The translations under genes were made by a program, and so were the position numbers. This document shows positions 37,906-45,994 of a stretch of DNA of 64,000 nucleotides, piece after piece. The stretch is from contig NZ_CP090641.1 of NCBI RefSeq assembly GCF_029633825.1, forward strand, positions 3,038,001 through 3,102,000, read 5' to 3'. The stretch is from Burkholderia contaminans. GTDB taxonomy: Bacteria; Pseudomonadota; Gammaproteobacteria; Burkholderiales; Burkholderiaceae. Under the pieces are notes generated by a model that saw only the letters and a program-made list of their open reading frames with translations, was not told where the DNA came from and did not search any database. Numbering within the stretch: the stretch's first letter is position 1; each line of letters begins with the position of its first letter.

Positions 37906-38799
37906 ATGAACGCGACTGTCCAGCCCGCGGCGCCGGCCGCATCGAGCGCGATCCGCACGCCATGGCGCGAATTCTGGCGCAAGTTCCGCAAGCAGACCGT
38001 CGCGCTCGTCGCGGGCGGCTTCGCGCTGGCGCTCGTCGTGCTGGCGTTCGTCGGCCCGCACATCGTGCCGTTCGATCCCGAGAACTATTTCGACTACGAC
38101 GCGTTGAACGCGGGGCCGTCGGTCGTGCACTGGTTCGGCGTCGATTCGCTCGGCCGCGACATCTTCAGCCGGATCATCGCGGGCACGCGCATCTCGCTCG
38201 CGGCCGGCTTCTTCTCGGTCGCGCTCGGCGCGGTGATCGGCACGTTCTTCGGGCTGCTCGCCGGCTACTACGAAGGCTGGTGGGACCGCATCACGATGCG
38301 CGTGGCCGACGTGCTGTTCGCGTTCCCGGGCATCCTGCTCGCGATCGGCGTGGTCGCGATCCTCGGCAACGGGATGGTCAACGTGATCTGCGCGGTCGCG
38401 ATCTTCAGCATCCCGGCCTTTGCGCGGCTCGTGCGCGGCAATACGCTGATGCTCAAGCACATGACCTACGTCGAGGCTGCGCGCAGCATCGGCGCGTCCG
38501 ACTGGACGATCATCATGCGGCACATCCTGCCGGGCACCGTGTCGTCGGTCGTCGTCTACTTCACGATGCGGATCGGCACGTCGATCATCACGGCCGCGAG
38601 CCTGTCGTTCCTCGGGCTCGGTGCGCAGCCGCCCACGCCGGAGTGGGGCGCGATGCTCAACGAGGCGCGCGCGGATATGGTGACGGCGCCGCACATCGCG
38701 ATCTTCCCGAGCCTGGCGATCTTCCTGACCGTGCTCGCGCTCAACCTGCTCGGCGACGGGCTGCGCGACGCGCTCGATCCGAAGCTGGAGCGCCGCTGA
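37906..38799 (+). CDS. gsiD: Peptide ABC importer permease GsiD
   Basis: 297 residues, six helices, with the DppC-type N-terminal soluble part ([29 protein letters not shown]) and the EAA loop [21 protein letters not shown]. Completes the GsiABCD importer. Its stop overlaps the start of the DmpA-type peptidase gene (TGATG), so transporter and peptidase are translationally coupled, which supports a dedicated uptake-and-degradation route. Confidence 0.93.
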   Translation: MNATVQPAAPAASSAIRTPWREFWRKFRKQTVALVAGGFALALVVLAFVGPHIVPFDPENYFDYDALNAGPSVVHWFGVDSLGRDIFSRIIAGTRISLAAGFFSVALGAVIGTFFGLLAGYYEGWWDRITMRVADVLFAFPGILLAIGVVAILGNGMVNVICAVAIFSIPAFARLVRGNTLMLKHMTYVEAARSIGASDWTIIMRHILPGTVSSVVVYFTMRIGTSIITAASLSFLGLGAQPPTPEWGAMLNEARADMVTAPHIAIFPSLAIFLTVLALNLLGDGLRDALDPKLERR

Positions 38800-39881
38800 T
38801 GCGCCATGCACCGATGTGGGCGGCGACGCTGCCGGCCGGGCCGCGCGGCACGATCGCCGACGTGCCGGGCGTGACGGTCGGCCATTGCACGCTCGATGCC
38901 GGCAACGTGCAGACGGGGGTGACCGTCGTGAAGCCGCATCCGGGCGACGTGTACCGCAGCAAGGTGCCGGCGGGGGCTGCGGTGATCAACGGGTTCGGCA
39001 AGAGTGTCGGGCTCGTGCAGGTCGACGAGCTCGGCACGCTCGAGACGCCGATCGCGCTCACCAATACGTTTGGCGTCGGTGCGGTCGCGCAGGCGCAGAT
39101 CCGCGCGGCGATCGCGGCGAATCCGCGGATCGGCCGCGACTGGTCGACCGTCAACCCGCTCGTGTTCGAGTGCAACGACGGCTATCTGAACGATATCCAG
39201 GCGTTCGCGGTTACGGCCGCGCATTACGACGACGCGTGCCGCGCGGCGTCGCGCGACGTCGCACGCGGCGCGGTGGGCGCCGGGCGCGGGATGTCGAGCT
39301 TCGACCTGAAGGGCGGGATCGGTTCGGCGTCGCGCGTTGCCGTCGCGGCGGGGCGGCCCTATACGGTCGGCGCGCTCGTGCTCGCGAATTTCGGCCGGCT
39401 GCCGATGCTGACGCTCGGCGGCGTGCCGGTCGGGCGCATCGTCGCGCAACGGCGTGCGGCCGAGGCCGCGCATGTGGCGCCGCCGGAGCAAGGATCGATC
39501 ATCCTGCTGCTGGCTACCGACGCGCCGCTCGACGCGCGGCAATTGTCGCGGCTCGCGCGCCGCGCAGGTGCGGGGCTGGCTCGCACGGGCTCGGTCTACG
39601 GGCACGGCAGCGGCGACATCGCGCTCGCATTTTCCACTGCATATACGATCGCGCACGACGCATCGACCATCGCGCTGCCGGCCCTCGTCGCCGACGCGGC
39701 GCTCGATCCGCTGTTCATGGCCGCGGCCGAAAGCGTCGAGCATGCGATCGCCGACGCGCTGCTGCAGGCCGTGACGGTGGCCGGGCGCGACGGCCACGTG
39801 CGGCAATCGCTGCGCGATGCGGTGCCCGACCTCGATCGCCTGTTCAACGAAGGCCACGAAGGACGTCTTATCCAGTCATGA
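38799..39881 (+). CDS. P1-family aminopeptidase (DmpA-like)
   Basis: 360 residues. P1/DmpA peptidases cleave themselves into two chains and release N-terminal L-amino acids or D-Ala from amides and esters; some act on beta-peptides. The cleavage site is seen in YGHGSGDIALAFS near residue 265, where Ser becomes the nucleophile. GTIADVPGVTVGHCTLD and GAGRGMSSFDLKGGIGSASR are family motifs. No signal peptide, so it acts on peptides after import. It overlaps both neighbours (TGATG and ATGA). A beta-peptide or D-residue specificity would fit with the partner enzymes. Confidence 0.9.
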   Translation: MRHAPMWAATLPAGPRGTIADVPGVTVGHCTLDAGNVQTGVTVVKPHPGDVYRSKVPAGAAVINGFGKSVGLVQVDELGTLETPIALTNTFGVGAVAQAQIRAAIAANPRIGRDWSTVNPLVFECNDGYLNDIQAFAVTAAHYDDACRAASRDVARGAVGAGRGMSSFDLKGGIGSASRVAVAAGRPYTVGALVLANFGRLPMLTLGGVPVGRIVAQRRAAEAAHVAPPEQGSIILLLATDAPLDARQLSRLARRAGAGLARTGSVYGHGSGDIALAFSTAYTIAHDASTIALPALVADAALDPLFMAAAESVEHAIADALLQAVTVAGRDGHVRQSLRDAVPDLDRLFNEGHEGRLIQS

Positions 39882-40705
39882 AGATCCTGATTTCAACCGA
39901 CATCGAAGGCGTTGCCGGCGTATTCGCCACCGAGCAGACGCGCGCCGGCAATCCGGAATACGAGCGCGCGCGCCGCTGGATGACCGCCGAGGCGAACGCA
40001 GCGATCGAAGGCGCGTTCATGGGCGGCGCGCAGGCGGTGTGGGTCAACGATTCGCACGGCGGCTTTCGCAACCTGCTGCCCGACGGGCTCGATGCGCGTG
40101 CGCGTGTCGTGCTCGGCAAGCCGCGCACGCTCGGGATGATGGCGGGCCTCGAGCAGCAGCCCGACCTCGTGTTCATGATCGGCTATCACGCGAAATCGCA
40201 GACGCGCGGCGTGCTCGCGCACACGATCAACGGTTTTGCGTTCACGCAGGTATGGCTGAACGGCGTCGAACTCGGCGAAGCCGGGCTGTACGGTGCGCTG
40301 GCGCGGGAATACGGCGCGCACGTCGCGCTGGCCACGGGCGACGACGTGTTCGCGGCGGAAACGCAGCCGTTGTTTCCGGATGCGCATTTCGAGACGGTCA
40401 AGACGGCCGGCGGTGCATCGAGCGGCGATACGCTCACGCCCGCCGCGTCGTGTGCGCGGATCGCAACGGCTGCGCGCGAAGCGGTCGCGCACGCACTGTC
40501 GGCAGGCGTGCGCGCCGGCGCTCATCGGCCCGCGCCGGCCGCGTGCACGCTGCGCGTGCAGACGGCGGCGCTGGCCGACCTGTTCTGCGTGCTGCCGCAG
40601 CTGGAGCGTGTCGATGCGGTGACGCTGCGCTTCGACGGGCCTTCGGTCGAGCATGTGGTGCGCACGCTGAACAGCTTGTCGGCGATGTCGTTCATGCTGC
40701 GGTGA
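39878..40705 (+). CDS. M55-family D-aminopeptidase (DppA-like)
   Basis: 275 residues, homologous to the zinc-dependent D-aminopeptidase DppA of Bacillus subtilis, which prefers D-Ala-D-Ala. Metal and active-site motifs are visible: STDIEGVAGV at the N-terminus (Asp and Glu ligands), NDSHGGFRNLLP near residue 57 and GYHAKSQTRGVLAHT near residue 105 (His ligands). It overlaps the DmpA gene (ATGA) and closes the operon. Its presence with an isoaspartyl peptidase suggests a system for peptides with unusual linkages or D-residues, for instance peptidoglycan-derived dipeptides. Confidence 0.92.
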   Translation: MKILISTDIEGVAGVFATEQTRAGNPEYERARRWMTAEANAAIEGAFMGGAQAVWVNDSHGGFRNLLPDGLDARARVVLGKPRTLGMMAGLEQQPDLVFMIGYHAKSQTRGVLAHTINGFAFTQVWLNGVELGEAGLYGALAREYGAHVALATGDDVFAAETQPLFPDAHFETVKTAGGASSGDTLTPAASCARIATAAREAVAHALSAGVRAGAHRPAPAACTLRVQTAALADLFCVLPQLERVDAVTLRFDGPSVEHVVRTLNSLSAMSFMLR

Positions 40706-40743
40706 TGCGCATGACCGCCGTGCTGCTTGCGCGCCGCGCGTCG

Positions 40744-41523
40744 TCAGGCGCTGCCGCCGGGGTTCGCCGTCACGGCGAGCAGGAACGCTTCCATCGCCGC
40801 GACCAGCGCGAGCGGCGTCTCGTTCATCGGGTAGTGGCCCGCATTGCGCAGCACGTCGACGGTGGCGAGCGGGTAACGCCGCAGGTAGGTGCGGGCCATC
40901 AGTGCCGCGTCGAACGCCGGATCGTGCTCGCCGATCAGCACTTTTACCGGATGGATGCCGGCGATCTCGTCGCCGAAATCCGTATCGGCCCACGCGCGGA
41001 AGTACGCGCCGAACGCCCGCGACGAAGAACGGGCTGCCGAATACGCGGCTTTCCACTCGATCCAGGCGGCGGGCAGCCGGCCGCCGGTGCTGCGATCGAT
41101 GATGGACCGGCGATCGGCGACGTGGTCGGCGGCACGTTCGAATAGCGCACGTTTTTCCGCGTCGAACGGCAGGCCGCCGCACGGCACGGGCGTGATCGGC
41201 ACCAGCGCGCGCACGCGCTCGGGCGCGATGACGGCGACTCGCTCGGCCGCCATCGCACCCATCGAATGGCCGACGATGCTGAAGGTCGCGAAATTGAGCG
41301 TGTCGGCCAGCGCGAGCGCGTCGGCGGCGATCTCGTCGATCGTGAAGTGGCCCGCCGCGTCGCGCATGCGGCCGTAACCGCGGTAGTCCATGAACACGTA
41401 GCTGAAGTGCTCGCGCGACAGCCACGCTTCGACGGGTTCGAACGCGTGGGCGTCGCCGAACCAGCCGGGCAGTACAAGAACAGGGTGGGGGCCGTCCCCC
41501 ACGCGATGAAACGTATTCGGCAT
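40744..41523 (-). CDS. Alpha/beta hydrolase
   Basis: 259 residues from the ATG at 41523. Oxyanion motif VLPGWFGD, nucleophile elbow GHSMGA (Ser), acid in LIGEHDPAF and the catalytic His in NAGHYPMNE. RGYGRM after the fourth strand is common in carboxylesterases and meta-cleavage hydrolases. Cytosolic, substrate unknown. It is divergent from an AraC-type gene, with 142 bp between the two starts, so that regulator is the likely controller. Confidence 0.85.
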   Translation of the reverse strand: MPNTFHRVGDGPHPVLVLPGWFGDAHAFEPVEAWLSREHFSYVFMDYRGYGRMRDAAGHFTIDEIAADALALADTLNFATFSIVGHSMGAMAAERVAVIAPERVRALVPITPVPCGGLPFDAEKRALFERAADHVADRRSIIDRSTGGRLPAAWIEWKAAYSAARSSSRAFGAYFRAWADTDFGDEIAGIHPVKVLIGEHDPAFDAALMARTYLRRYPLATVDVLRNAGHYPMNETPLALVAAMEAFLLAVTANPGGSA

Positions 41524-41665
41524 GTCCGCTCCGATGCAGTGGTAATCCGGCCGATCAGGCCGACGGGTCTTGCGGCCGTCAGGTCGCGCAAGCGTGGAGC
41601 GGATCGTAGATCGCGCGAAGGAGACCCGCCTTCGATATCGGGTCATTGATGATGGAATTCGGGCC

Positions 41666-42445
41666 GTGAGAAATACGCTGCTAGATCCCTACGAAAACAT
41701 TCCGCGAAGCGTGGTCGTGACTGCAAACGACTATGCGGCGGGCACGACGTTTCCGGAACACGCGCATGGGCGCGGGCAATTCGCGTTCGCGTCGCGCGGC
41801 ACGATCAGCGTGTCGACGCCGCACGGCCGCTGGCTGGTGCCGCCGCAGCGCGCGTGCTGGGTGCCGGCCGGCGTGCGGCACGAAATGACGATGACCGGGC
41901 CGGTCACGATGCTCAACACGTTCGTGTCCGGCGACGCCGCGCAGGAGGCGGGCCTGCCCGAGCAGTGCGGCGTGTATGGCGTATCGGCGCTGCTGCGGCA
42001 ACTGATCGACGATGCGATCGACCTGCCGGCCCTGTACGACGTCGACGGGCGCGCGGGCAAGCTGATGGCGCTGCTGGTTGCGGAAATCGCGACGATGCCG
42101 CGCCTGTCGCTGCATGCGCCGCTGCCAGCCGACGCACGGCTGGCGAAGGTGTGCCGGCACCTGCTCGCGTCGCCGTCGATCGCGGCCGATCTCGACCAGG
42201 TGGCCGCGGACGCGGGCTTGAGCCGCCGCACGTTCACGCGGCAGTTCCGCGCGCAGACGGGCGTGAGTTTTGCCGTATGGCGCCAGCAGGTGTGCATGCT
42301 CGCGGCAATCGCGTGCCTGAGCGACGGGCAGCCGGTGACGCGGGTCGCCCTCGATCTCGGCTATGCGAGCGCCAGCGCGTTCACGTCGGCCTTTCGCCGC
42401 ATTCTGGGCGATACGCCGAGCCGCTATCTGGAGATTCGGCGCTAA
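41666..42445 (+). CDS. AraC-family regulator with N-terminal cupin
   Basis: 259 residues from a GTG at 41666; the frame is open further upstream to 41570 but no better start with a Shine-Dalgarno sequence exists there, so the start is uncertain. The N-terminus is a cupin (FPEHAHGRGQFAFASRGTISV, VPPQRACWVPAGVRHEM), which binds a small ligand. The C-terminus has the two helix-turn-helix motifs of the family (LDQVAADAGLSRRTFTRQFRA and VTRVALDLGYASASAFTSAFRRILG). Likely regulates itself and the divergent hydrolase. Confidence 0.85.
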   Translation: MRNTLLDPYENIPRSVVVTANDYAAGTTFPEHAHGRGQFAFASRGTISVSTPHGRWLVPPQRACWVPAGVRHEMTMTGPVTMLNTFVSGDAAQEAGLPEQCGVYGVSALLRQLIDDAIDLPALYDVDGRAGKLMALLVAEIATMPRLSLHAPLPADARLAKVCRHLLASPSIAADLDQVAADAGLSRRTFTRQFRAQTGVSFAVWRQQVCMLAAIACLSDGQPVTRVALDLGYASASAFTSAFRRILGDTPSRYLEIRR

Positions 42446-42903
42446 CCGGAAGGAAGCGGCGCACGGCACGCCGGTGTGCCGGTTGCCGCCAAAAAATACG
42501 CGCCTGCCAACTTCGGTCAGACGCGCTTAAAGGCACTCGGTCAGAAAAAATGCGCGACCAGCCTGCCGGACGGTGTCGCGCATGACGTGCGTGATTGTTT
42601 CCTGTTTCGATTCAATCTCATTGAAGCGTTGCGGATAGTGAAGAATACGCCGCGTAACGCGCAAACGATATCGTGTCGGACGAACGACTTGTGTGCTGTC
42701 GCAGCATGCGTTTCAATCGCGCGCCCGATGCGGGCGCGGAAGTCCCGTGGCAAGGCCGTCGGCACCCGCGACGCGGCTGGATGCACTGCAGCATCGAATG
42801 ATGACGGCGGACCATGAAAAACGCCGCGTGGCGCGATGCCTGTCGGTATCGCGCCACGCGGCGGTGCGGTAGCGGGCGAAGCCGGCGTGCGCCGGCACGC
42901 GCG
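42446..42903. other. Gene-free stretch with minus-strand terminators
   Basis: 458 bp between the AraC gene and pcaG without a convincing gene. On the minus strand three hairpins with T-runs are seen: the pcaG terminator (42817-42863), one at 42544-42583 (9-bp stem, six T) and one at 42491-42525 (8-bp stem with one G-U pair, TATTTTTT). The last two have no protein gene directly upstream. The short ORFs here overlap these hairpins and look like chance. Confidence 0.5.
42817..42863 (-). terminator. Terminator of pcaHG
   Basis: Perfect 16-bp stem (42822-42837 with 42848-42863) and a 10-base loop; on the minus strand it is followed by GTTTTTC. It begins about 40 bp after the pcaG stop. Confidence 0.85.
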
Positions 42904-43497
42904 TCACACGTCGAAGAACACGGTTTCGTCCGGCCCCTGCATGCGGATGTCGAAGCGGTAGACCACCGGGCGGCCCGGCTGCGCGTCGCGTTTCGCGACG
43001 AGCGTCGCGCGGCGCTCGGCCGGCACGGCATTCAGCACGGGGTCGGCTGCGTTCGCGGCGGCTTCGTCGTCGAAGTACACGCGCGTGAACGCGTGGGTGA
43101 GGATCCCGCGCATCATCACGGTTACGTTGATGTGAGGCGCTTCGCCGGTGGCGATGCGGCCCGGCTTCACCGTCTCGACGACGAAGCGCTGCTGCGCATC
43201 GGTGCCGGTGCCGACCCGCGCGAAGCCCGTGAAGCCGGATTTCGCGATGTCGTCGCGCGACGCGGGGTAGCGGCCCGCGCCGTCCACCTGCGTGAATTCG
43301 AGCACCGCGTCGCCGACGACGTTGCCGTCACCGTCGAACACCTGGCCGACCAGCAGCACGTGCTCGCCTTCGGCGTGTGCTGCGGCGATCGTCGGCGTGA
43401 ACAGGCTCTTCAGGTCGTAGTCGTATTGCTGCGGGCACAGGCCGTACGCGAAATACGGCCCGACCGTCTGCGAAGGGGTTTGCTTCAGCGTCGTCAT
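42904..43497 (-). CDS. pcaG: Protocatechuate 3,4-dioxygenase alpha subunit
   Basis: 197 residues. The alpha chain has the same beta-sandwich as the beta chain but lacks the iron ligands; it helps to form the active-site pocket. QTVGPYFAYGL at the N-terminus, GAGRYPASRDD and ARVGTGTDAQQRFVVETVKPG are typical. With PcaH it opens the ring of protocatechuate to 3-carboxy-cis,cis-muconate in the beta-ketoadipate pathway. It starts 3 bp after the pcaH stop, so the two are cotranscribed. Confidence 0.95.
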   Translation of the reverse strand: MTTLKQTPSQTVGPYFAYGLCPQQYDYDLKSLFTPTIAAAHAEGEHVLLVGQVFDGDGNVVGDAVLEFTQVDGAGRYPASRDDIAKSGFTGFARVGTGTDAQQRFVVETVKPGRIATGEAPHINVTVMMRGILTHAFTRVYFDDEAAANAADPVLNAVPAERRATLVAKRDAQPGRPVVYRFDIRMQGPDETVFFDV

Positions 43498-43500
43498 GGT

Positions 43501-44208
43501 TCAGCGCTCCATCGGGGTAGCGTCGCGGCCGCGCAGCACGATGTCGAATTCGTAGCCGAGCGCATAGCCTTCTTCGGTGATGTCCATCGAGAAGCGCGAG
43601 ATCAGGCGATCGCGCGCGGCCTCGGGCGTGCCCTGGAAGATCGGGTCGTACGCGAGCAGCGGGTCGCCGGGGAAGTACATCTGCGTGACGAGACGCGAGC
43701 CGAAGTAATCGCCGAACAGCGAGAAGTGGATGTGATTCGGGCGCCACGCATTCGGATGGTTGCCCCACGGGTATGCGCCGGGCTTGATCGTCAGGAAGCG
43801 GTAGCGGCCTTCGTCGTCGGTCAGGCAACGACCGGCGCCGAGGAAGTTGGGGTCGAGCGGTGCGTCGTGCTGGTCGACCTTGTGCACGTAACGGCCGGCT
43901 GCGTTCGCCTGCCACACTTCGACGAGCGTGTTGCGCACGGGCTTGCCGCCTTCGTCGAGCACGCGGCCCGTGACGACCATGCGTTCGCCGAGCGGCTCGC
44001 CGTTCTTCACGGCGTTCTTCGTCAGGTCGTGGTCGAGTGCGCCGAGATCTTCGGCGCCGTAGACGGGCGCGTACTGGTCGCGGAGCTTCTCCTTCAGCGG
44101 GATCAGCGGGCGCGTCGGGCCGCGCTTCACGGACGAACGGTACTCGGGATGGACATAGGCCGGATGCGACGGCCAGTCGCGCGGCGTGAGGATCGCGGGG
44201 GAATCCAT
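43501..44208 (-). CDS. pcaH: Protocatechuate 3,4-dioxygenase beta subunit
   Basis: 235 residues from the ATG at 44208, with AGGAG eight bases upstream. The four iron ligands are present with the spacing of the Pseudomonas enzyme: Tyr107 (NAAGRYVHK), Tyr146 (GAYPWGN), His159 and His161 (RPNHIHFS). Cytosolic non-haem Fe(III) enzyme. Its promoter region carries the composite PcaQ-type site at 44260-44316. The remaining pca genes are not in the window. Confidence 0.96.
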   Translation of the reverse strand: MDSPAILTPRDWPSHPAYVHPEYRSSVKRGPTRPLIPLKEKLRDQYAPVYGAEDLGALDHDLTKNAVKNGEPLGERMVVTGRVLDEGGKPVRNTLVEVWQANAAGRYVHKVDQHDAPLDPNFLGAGRCLTDDEGRYRFLTIKPGAYPWGNHPNAWRPNHIHFSLFGDYFGSRLVTQMYFPGDPLLAYDPIFQGTPEAARDRLISRFSMDITEEGYALGYEFDIVLRGRDATPMER

Positions 44209-44249
44209 CGGGCGTCTCCTGTCAGGTATTTCGCGAAGTGGATGGCACG

Positions 44250-44316
44250 ACTTTAGCCAATCCGGAAAGTTATGCAAAATGACCTTTTTTCGCGAATCGC
44301 ATAACCGTTCGTTATG
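44250..44316 (-). promoter_or_regulatory. pcaH promoter and PcaQ-type composite operator
   Basis: Distal LysR-type box CATAAC-N5-GTTATG at 44300-44316 and a proximal 22-bp block at 44260-44281. On the minus strand the proximal block overlaps a TTGCAT -35 (44277-44272), followed after 16 bp by TAAAGT (44255-44250) as -10. The same composite is found at 45938-45994 by pcaQ. Confidence 0.75.
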
Positions 44317-44337
44317 TTCGACGCACCAATGAAAATT

Positions 44338-44364
44338 CCGCCGGACAGGATGCCTGTCCGGCGG
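44338..44364 (-). terminator. Hairpin after the papain-like-fold gene
   Basis: Perfect 12-bp stem CCGCCGGACAGG / CCTGTCCGGCGG with a 3-base loop. On the minus strand AATTTTC follows. It insulates the pcaH control region from the gene at 44481-45056. Confidence 0.65.
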
Positions 44365-44480
44365 AAAAAGCGATCGGGCTTCGCGTCGTCGGTGACGACC
44401 CCGTGCACGGCCCTCCAGCCAGCCCGTCGCTGCTTTTTGTGTTGTCGTTCTTGTTGTTATCCGGTCTCCCTGAGCGCCTG

Positions 44481-45056
44481 TTATGACTGGCGGCCGGGAT
44501 CGAACACGATCCCGTCGAATTCGAGTGACAGCGTGCCGCTGCGCAGCAGTGCGGCCGGCGTCGCATCCCGGTCGGCCCCGAGCACGTCGCTCACGTAGCG
44601 CGCGCAGAACCCGCGCCGCGTCCGCAGGTTGAAACGGTTGCCGAGCAGCGCGTCGATCCGTTGCTCGGCGGTTGCGTGCACCTGGCGCTGCGCATCGGCG
44701 GTCGGCGCCGCGACGCGACGGGCCAGCGCGATGCGTCCGCCGTCGGTCCTGGCGACGAAGCGCGATAGCGGCGTGAGCTTCGTCCACGCAAACGCCGATT
44801 CGGCGATCACGGGCTCGTCGCCCGACGTGTCGACGACGATGCCGAAGCGATTGGCCCACGCGCCCGTCGAGCCCGTCGCACCTGACGCGTCGCGCGGCGC
44901 ATTCGCCGGCACGCGGATGAACACGAGATCCCCCACGTGCGCGCTGGCGGCCAGCGTGCGGACCGTGGCGAGCGGCATCGTGCGATCCGTGTCGCGGGCC
45001 TCGCGCGGGGCGGTGTGATGCGATTCGTAGGCAGCGGTTTCGGTTCGGGTGGTCAT
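44481..45056 (-). CDS. YebB/YiiX-like permuted papain-fold protein
   Basis: 191 residues, no signal peptide. VGDLVFIRVP, TGAWANRFGIVVD and FCARYVSDVLG follow the order of the permuted NlpC/P60-like YebB/YiiX family, in which a His and a Cys form the active site. The Cys (151) is present. At the usual His position (SHVGIV or NHVGIV) the sequence has Arg70, so catalysis may be lost or use another residue. It is divergent from an XRE-type regulator with 120 bp between starts. Function unknown. Confidence 0.55.
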   Translation of the reverse strand: MTTRTETAAYESHHTAPREARDTDRTMPLATVRTLAASAHVGDLVFIRVPANAPRDASGATGSTGAWANRFGIVVDTSGDEPVIAESAFAWTKLTPLSRFVARTDGGRIALARRVAAPTADAQRQVHATAEQRIDALLGNRFNLRTRRGFCARYVSDVLGADRDATPAALLRSGTLSLEFDGIVFDPGRQS

Positions 45057-45176
45057 GTCGGCTCCGTCGTTCAGTGACAGTACGGAGCGGATTATGCAGA
45101 CAAGTATCCGAAAGTGTTCCTCTGCGTGTGTGGGTAGCCTAATATCTGACCGTGAGCATCATTTTTCGATACCAGA

Positions 45177-45914
45177 ATGACCGAAACCGCCCAACTCATC
45201 GACATGCTGAAGCGCCAGTTGAAGGCGCAGGGCATGACCTACCGCGACGTCGCGCGTGCGCTCGACGTTTCCGAGACCAGCGTGAAGCGGCTGTTCGCCA
45301 GCGGCCGTTTCACGCTGGAGCGCGTCGTGGAGATCTCTCAGCTGCTCGGCTACACGCTGGCCGAACTCGTGCAGGAGGCGTCCGCGTCGGCGCCGAGGCT
45401 GCGCGTGCTGACCGAGCAGCAGGAGGCGCTGCTCGTGTCCGACGACAAGTTGCTGCTCGTCGCCGTCTGCGCGATCAACTACTGGACCGTGGAGGACATC
45501 GTGTCGGCCTATCAGGTGACGAAGGCCGAGTGCGTGAAATACCTGCTGATGCTGGACCGGATGAACGTCGTCGCGCTGTTGCCGGGCGACCGGATTCGCG
45601 TGCGGGTCGCGCGCGATTTCGACTGGCTGCCGGGCGGGCCGATCCGCCGTTACTTCCATGCGCACGCGCTCGGCGATTTCCTCGACAGCCGCTTCGACGG
45701 GGAAGGCGAGACGATGACGTTCTCGCAAGGGATGCTCACGGAGGCTGCCTCCGCGGAGCTCGAACTGGAGTTGCGGCGGCTGCGCAGCAAGGCGGCCGCG
45801 CTGCATGCGGAATCGTCGTCCGCGCCACTCGCGCAGAAGCGCGGCACCAGCTTGCTGATCGCGAAGCGGATGTGGGAGCCGGCCGGTTTCCAGGCACTGC
45901 GGCGCAACGCGTGA
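45177..45914 (+). CDS. XRE-family regulator with C-terminal ligand/effector region
   Basis: 245 residues. Residues 5-65 form a Cro/CI helix-turn-helix (MTYRDVARALDVSETSVKRLFASGRFTLERVVEISQLLG). The rest contains a winged-helix-like segment (WTVEDIVSAYQVTKAECVKYLLMLDRMNVV) and a charged helical tail. This two-part architecture is widespread in proteobacteria without a known ligand. It is divergent from the YebB-like gene and upstream of pcaQ; the target is unknown. Confidence 0.8.
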   Translation: MTETAQLIDMLKRQLKAQGMTYRDVARALDVSETSVKRLFASGRFTLERVVEISQLLGYTLAELVQEASASAPRLRVLTEQQEALLVSDDKLLLVAVCAINYWTVEDIVSAYQVTKAECVKYLLMLDRMNVVALLPGDRIRVRVARDFDWLPGGPIRRYFHAHALGDFLDSRFDGEGETMTFSQGMLTEAASAELELELRRLRSKAAALHAESSSAPLAQKRGTSLLIAKRMWEPAGFQALRRNA

Positions 45915-45937
45915 GGCATCGTCGAGTGCTTGGGGCT

Positions 45938-45994
45938 ATCCGGAAAGTTATGCAAAATGGCATTTCATCGTCAATCGCATAACCACCCGTTATG
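45938..45994 (+). promoter_or_regulatory. PcaQ-type composite operator over the pcaQ start
   Basis: Same 22-bp block as at pcaH (45938-45959) and CATAAC-N5-GTTATG at 45978-45994, with the same 35-bp offset. The last GTTATG contains the pcaQ ATG (45992), so binding there would block transcription or translation of pcaQ. Confidence 0.75.

Noticed and set aside
33333..40705. Peptide operon read simply as the glutathione importer locus
   Set aside because: GsiABCD and isoaspartyl peptidase fit, but the DmpA and DppA peptidases coupled to it have no role in glutathione use; kept as a broader peptide-salvage operon.
42541..42786. 81-codon minus-strand ORF between AraC and pcaG
   Set aside because: Its end runs through a terminator-like hairpin and there is no ribosome site or recognisable domain; a non-coding RNA or nothing is more likely.
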